From contig JARFQX010000603.1 in assembly GCA_029287555.1 (NCBI GenBank), positions 1 to 8,884 on the forward strand: a stretch of DNA of 8,884 nucleotides, written 5' to 3'. The notes beneath the pieces are model-generated. The model was not told where the DNA came from. It saw nothing but the letters and a program-made list of their open reading frames with translations, and ran no database searches. Shown here piece by piece: positions 7,289 through 8,884 of the stretch. The DNA is from Rubripirellula sp. (GTDB taxonomy: Bacteria; Planctomycetota; Planctomycetia; Pirellulales; Pirellulaceae). The position numbers and the translations under genes were made by a program. Every line of letters begins with the position of its first letter. Position 1 is the first letter of the stretch.

Positions 7289-7759
7289 TCAGTTGTGCGA
7301 ACTGACGCCGAACTGCTGCTTGCCGATCTTTTGTCGATCCCGTGGCGCCTGGCCAAGCTCGTGCCAGTATTCGACGCGTTCGTCGTCCGGCATCCAGCAG
7401 AGCTGGACTCTCCGCCGGTTCAGGATCGAAGGAAAATCGACCGCTCCGTCAAACGGCACGTGTGCCTGCACCCCGAGAGCGATCAGCTCGCGTTGGCAGT
7501 CGTCCAACCGCTTCTCGTCCTCGGCTAGTGACCCTCGGATGTCCGATAATTCTTCCTGGTAATCGGCGTGCTCGATCGTCTCGGGAAGTCGATCGATTTC
7601 GCGGAGCTGTTCCTGCTGAGCCGCAATGGATCGCGACAACTGCAGCATATCAGCAGCAATACGACGTACCAAAGGCAGCATCGCGGTAGCCGAAGTCGGA
7701 GTGAATTCACTCCGTACATCGGCGGTCGGATCGTTATCGTTGCTGATTGCCCGGACCAT
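7289..7759 (-). CDS. DUF2203 domain-containing protein
   Basis: A 156-residue cytoplasmic protein of the DUF2203 family, whose function is unknown. Seen: the family opening FTPTSATAMLPLVRRIAADM (19-38; usually FTxxEANxLLPxVRxI), a charged helical and probably coiled-coil middle (about 39-95, rich in Q, E, R and L), and the conserved C-terminal core GAVDFPSILNRRRVQLCW (105-122), VEYWHEL (129-135) and a degraded GxRQxI end (141-145). The first 18 residues are extra and polar. The ATG at 7759 is the only Met before the domain; it has at best a weak ribosome site. No signal peptide or membrane segment. It is convergent with lutC and stands alone, with its own candidate promoter and palindrome just upstream. 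Family call is confident from the W-H-E and VDFP motifs; no role can be stated. Confidence 0.9.
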   Translation of the reverse strand: MVRAISNDNDPTADVRSEFTPTSATAMLPLVRRIAADMLQLSRSIAAQQEQLREIDRLPETIEHADYQEELSDIRGSLAEDEKRLDDCQRELIALGVQAHVPFDGAVDFPSILNRRRVQLCWMPDDERVEYWHELGQAPRDRQKIGKQQFGVSSHN

Positions 7760-7780
7760 AAGGTCACCAGTAATGCGAGA

Positions 7781-7808
7781 AGTATTGACTACAGCGTCAC
7801 GCTGTCAT
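7781..7808 (-). promoter_or_regulatory. Candidate sigma-70 promoter of the DUF2203 gene
   Basis: On the minus strand: -35 ATGACA (7803-7808; five of six), 16-base spacer, -10 AATACT (7781-7786; four of six). Transcription would start near 7775, about 15 bases before the ATG. A perfect palindrome occupies most of the spacer and overlaps the -35 box. Confidence 0.45.
7791..7805. promoter_or_regulatory. Perfect 15-bp palindrome, candidate operator
   Basis: ACAGCGT-C-ACGCTGT, two perfect 7-base arms around one base, 31 bases upstream of the DUF2203 start. It falls between the proposed -35 and -10 boxes, where a bound dimeric repressor would block transcription. No regulator gene in the window is an obvious partner. 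Confidence 0.5.
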
Positions 7809-8203
7809 TGGAAACGAAAAGCCCTATTAACAAGACGCAGGTGCCAGCAAAACGGTTCCTCGAACCAACCAGCCTCGCGATAAATCATGCATTGGAATCG
7901 CCCTGAGATCAAAGTCGAATTGCCGCGACAAGGACAATTGATCAGACATTGACACGGGAATGCCTCGTTGGGAAGGCGACACTCGAGAGAACCGGCGAAC
8001 GAAGGTCCACTCAACACGCCCATTTTCCGCTTTTGCCCGTCAAGCTCGAGCTGGCGGTTGGGAGGTGAAAGCGTGTACACTACTTGGCCGCAGGCGGCCC
8101 GCAAAATGTCCGGTTGATAGCAATTCATCCCAGATTTGTCGGTTGTGAAGCGTTTGGTCCCTTTCTGAGGGTCAAAAAACCGGTGCTGTCAAGCCGTATT
8201 TCC
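7809..8203. other. Gene-free spacer upstream of csrA
   Basis: No supported gene. A 107-codon minus-strand frame (7805-8128) is rich in Cys, Trp, Arg and Pro with no recognisable domain and looks like chance. Visible structure: GTGTACAC, an 8-bp palindrome, at 8073-8080, and six bases later a GC-rich hairpin GGCCG-CAGG-CGGCC at 8086-8099. Confidence 0.55.
8086..8099. repeat. GC-rich hairpin
   Basis: GGCCG-CAGG-CGGCC forms a 5-bp all-G/C stem with a 4-base loop. Neither flank has a T-run, so it is not a standard intrinsic terminator. It may be part of a dispersed intergenic element together with the GTGTACAC palindrome at 8073-8080. Confidence 0.4.
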
Positions 8204-8231
8204 TTGACGCGCCAGCTTTTTGACCTAGAGT
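8204..8231 (+). promoter_or_regulatory. Candidate csrA promoter
   Basis: -35 TTGACG (8204-8209; five of six), 16-base spacer, -10 TAGAGT (8226-8231; four of six). Transcription from here would give a csrA leader of about 160 bases containing a hairpin and seven GGA triplets. Confidence 0.45.
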
Positions 8232-8304
8232 TGAGGGTGTCAGGAACGGCGAACAAATCAATGGAAGGCGTTCGCAGACACAACCGGCCTACGTAGCGGT
8301 GAGA

Positions 8305-8328
8305 CAGGATCCGATGTTTACGATCCTG
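8305..8328 (+). promoter_or_regulatory. Hairpin in the csrA leader
   Basis: CAGGATC at 8305-8311 pairs perfectly with GATCCTG at 8322-8328 around a 10-base loop. It lies 68 bases before the csrA start in the predicted untranslated leader. No T-run follows, so a structural or regulatory role fits better than termination. A GGA triplet sits in its 5' arm. Confidence 0.45.
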
Positions 8329-8380
8329 CAAGGCATCGGGACTGTAGGCACTCACGATTTGAAAGACTTTTGGGCCGGTT

Positions 8381-8394
8381 AGGAAAGGACTGGA
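8381..8394 (+). promoter_or_regulatory. csrA ribosome binding site with three overlapping or adjacent GGA triplets
   Basis: AGGAAAGGACTGGA precedes the ATG at 8397. It provides a good Shine-Dalgarno (AGGA at 8381-8384 and again at 8386-8389) and three GGA triplets at 8382, 8387 and 8392. GGA is the core of the CsrA recognition site, so CsrA binding here would mask its own ribosome site, as known for csrA in other bacteria. Binding is inferred. Confidence 0.55.
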
Positions 8395-8396
8395 AC

Positions 8397-8591
8397 ATGC
8401 TGGTTTTATCGAGAAAAAAGAACGAAAGCATCGTTATCAACAACGACATTAAAATCGTGGTTGTTGAGATTCGAGGCGACAAAGTCAGGCTAGGCGTGGA
8501 AGCTCCTCGCGAGGTGCCGGTTCATCGCCGCGAAGTCTACGATGCGATCCAGCGAAGTTTGGAATCGGGCGACGCTCCAGTCGAATCGTGA
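8397..8591 (+). CDS. csrA: Carbon storage regulator CsrA (RNA-binding translational regulator)
   Basis: Small dimeric RNA-binding protein that binds GGA motifs in mRNA leaders and represses or stabilises target transcripts, acting in the cytoplasm as a global regulator of carbon use, motility and surface growth. Seen in 64 residues: the canonical start MLVLSRKKNESIVI, the beta-strand block KIVVVEIRGDKVRLGVEAP, and VPVHRREVYDAI, with the RNA-contact residues L4 and R44 conserved. The short polar C-terminal tail is typical. An in-frame ATG exists at 8370, but the ATG at 8397 is chosen because all CsrA proteins start at this MLVL and a strong ribosome site (AGGAAAGGA) lies 7 bases before it. It is a single-gene unit with its own candidate promoter at 8204-8231. 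In flagellated bacteria csrA often sits with fliW or flagellar genes; none is visible here, so FliW control cannot be judged. Confidence 0.97.
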   Translation: MLVLSRKKNESIVINNDIKIVVVEIRGDKVRLGVEAPREVPVHRREVYDAIQRSLESGDAPVES

Positions 8592-8721
8592 GTCGCTGAA
8601 AAAGCGCGATGCCGTTTGAGCCTCGCCTGACCTCTTTTTGGAATTTTCTCCCAAGTGTCCCGATTTCTCGCGTTCAAACCGCTTTGTGGTGGACGACGCG
8701 GATGCTTCCTTGGTTGAACCC

Positions 8722-8751
8722 TTGACGAAGTCTGGTTGTCTTGGGTACAAA
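8722..8751 (+). promoter_or_regulatory. Candidate promoter of tRNA-Glu
   Basis: TTGACG (8722-8727; five of six), 18-base spacer, TACAAA (8746-8751; four of six). Transcription would begin about 54 bases before the mature tRNA 5' end. The 220-base spacer between csrA and the tRNA otherwise shows only a short CGCT/AGCG hairpin just after the csrA stop, with no convincing terminator. Confidence 0.35.
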
Positions 8752-8811
8752 CCGTCAACTTCATTGGCTGGGAATCCGAGGTCGATTTCTCGGTTTAGCG
8801 GTCATCTCAAC

Positions 8812-8884
8812 GGCCCCTTCGTCTAGCGGTCTAGGACATCGCCCTTTCACGGCGGTAACACGGGTTCGAGTCCCGTAGGGGTCA
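8812..8884 (+). tRNA. tRNA-Glu (anticodon UUC)
   Basis: All arms can be folded by eye. Acceptor GGCCCCT (8812-8818) pairs with AGGGGTC (8877-8883) with one G-U pair. The D-arm GTC...GAC carries the invariant AGCGGT-type loop. The anticodon stem TCGCC/GGCGG encloses the loop CTTTCAC with anticodon TTC. The T-arm is ACGGG-TTCGAGT-CCCGT. Base 73 is A and is the last base of the window, so whether CCA is encoded cannot be seen. The body closely resembles other bacterial tRNA-Glu(UUC) genes. Confidence 0.97.

Noticed and set aside
7805..8128. 107-codon minus-strand open frame
   Set aside because: Rich in Cys, Trp and Arg, no recognisable domain, no ribosome site, and it starts and ends across the hairpin region; treated as chance.
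7960..8296. Two plus-strand frames (7960-8148, 8084-8296)
   Set aside because: Short, overlapping each other, basic composition, and the second runs through the csrA promoter.
8594..8640. Possible csrA terminator (CGCT-GAAAA-AGCG, and a later CTCTTTTT run)
   Set aside because: The 4-bp stem has no T-run directly after it, and the T-run has no adequate stem before it.
8490..8764. Minus-strand frames antisense to csrA and its downstream spacer
   Set aside because: They are shadows of csrA with no domain or start signal.

Overview
The window looks like chromosomal DNA of a Planctomycete, probably of the Pirellulaceae/Rhodopirellula type. The grounds are the gene content (a sulfatase, an M13 peptidase, a complete lutABC set, a DUF2203 protein and CsrA), the mixed gene orientation with wide spacers, the scarcity of Shine-Dalgarno sequences, and a GACGC-type degenerate tandem tract in a spacer. 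This assignment is inferred from gene families and sequence style, not from a search.

Layout: Position 1 to about 2041 (minus strand) holds most of an exported M13 (neprilysin/PepO-type) zinc metallopeptidase whose C-terminus lies beyond the window edge. A spacer of about 355 bp follows, with a low-complexity CGTCC-type tandem tract and a REP-like palindrome. A formylglycine-type sulfatase (2397-3905, minus) is divergent from a plus-strand lutA-lutB-lutC operon (4187-7106), which encodes the iron-sulfur/LUD-domain system for oxidising L-lactate to pyruvate. Convergent with that operon is a DUF2203 gene (7289-7759, minus), preceded by a perfect 15-bp palindrome that lies between plausible -35 and -10 boxes. 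A gene-free stretch of about 640 bp leads to csrA (8397-8591, plus), whose predicted leader holds seven GGA triplets and a 7-bp hairpin. A tRNA-Glu(UUC) gene ends exactly at the window edge.

How the genes may work together: lutABC is the only clear multi-gene unit. Its divergent neighbour is a sulfatase, which fits a lifestyle of degrading sulfated polysaccharides, where deoxysugar catabolism can yield lactate; that link is inference. CsrA is a global post-transcriptional regulator, and its own leader carries the kind of sites expected for autoregulation. No mobile element, CRISPR array or phage gene was found. The window is mostly ordinary core-like chromosome. The points most worth a second look are regulatory (the palindrome upstream of DUF2203 and the csrA leader) and the non-coding repeats.
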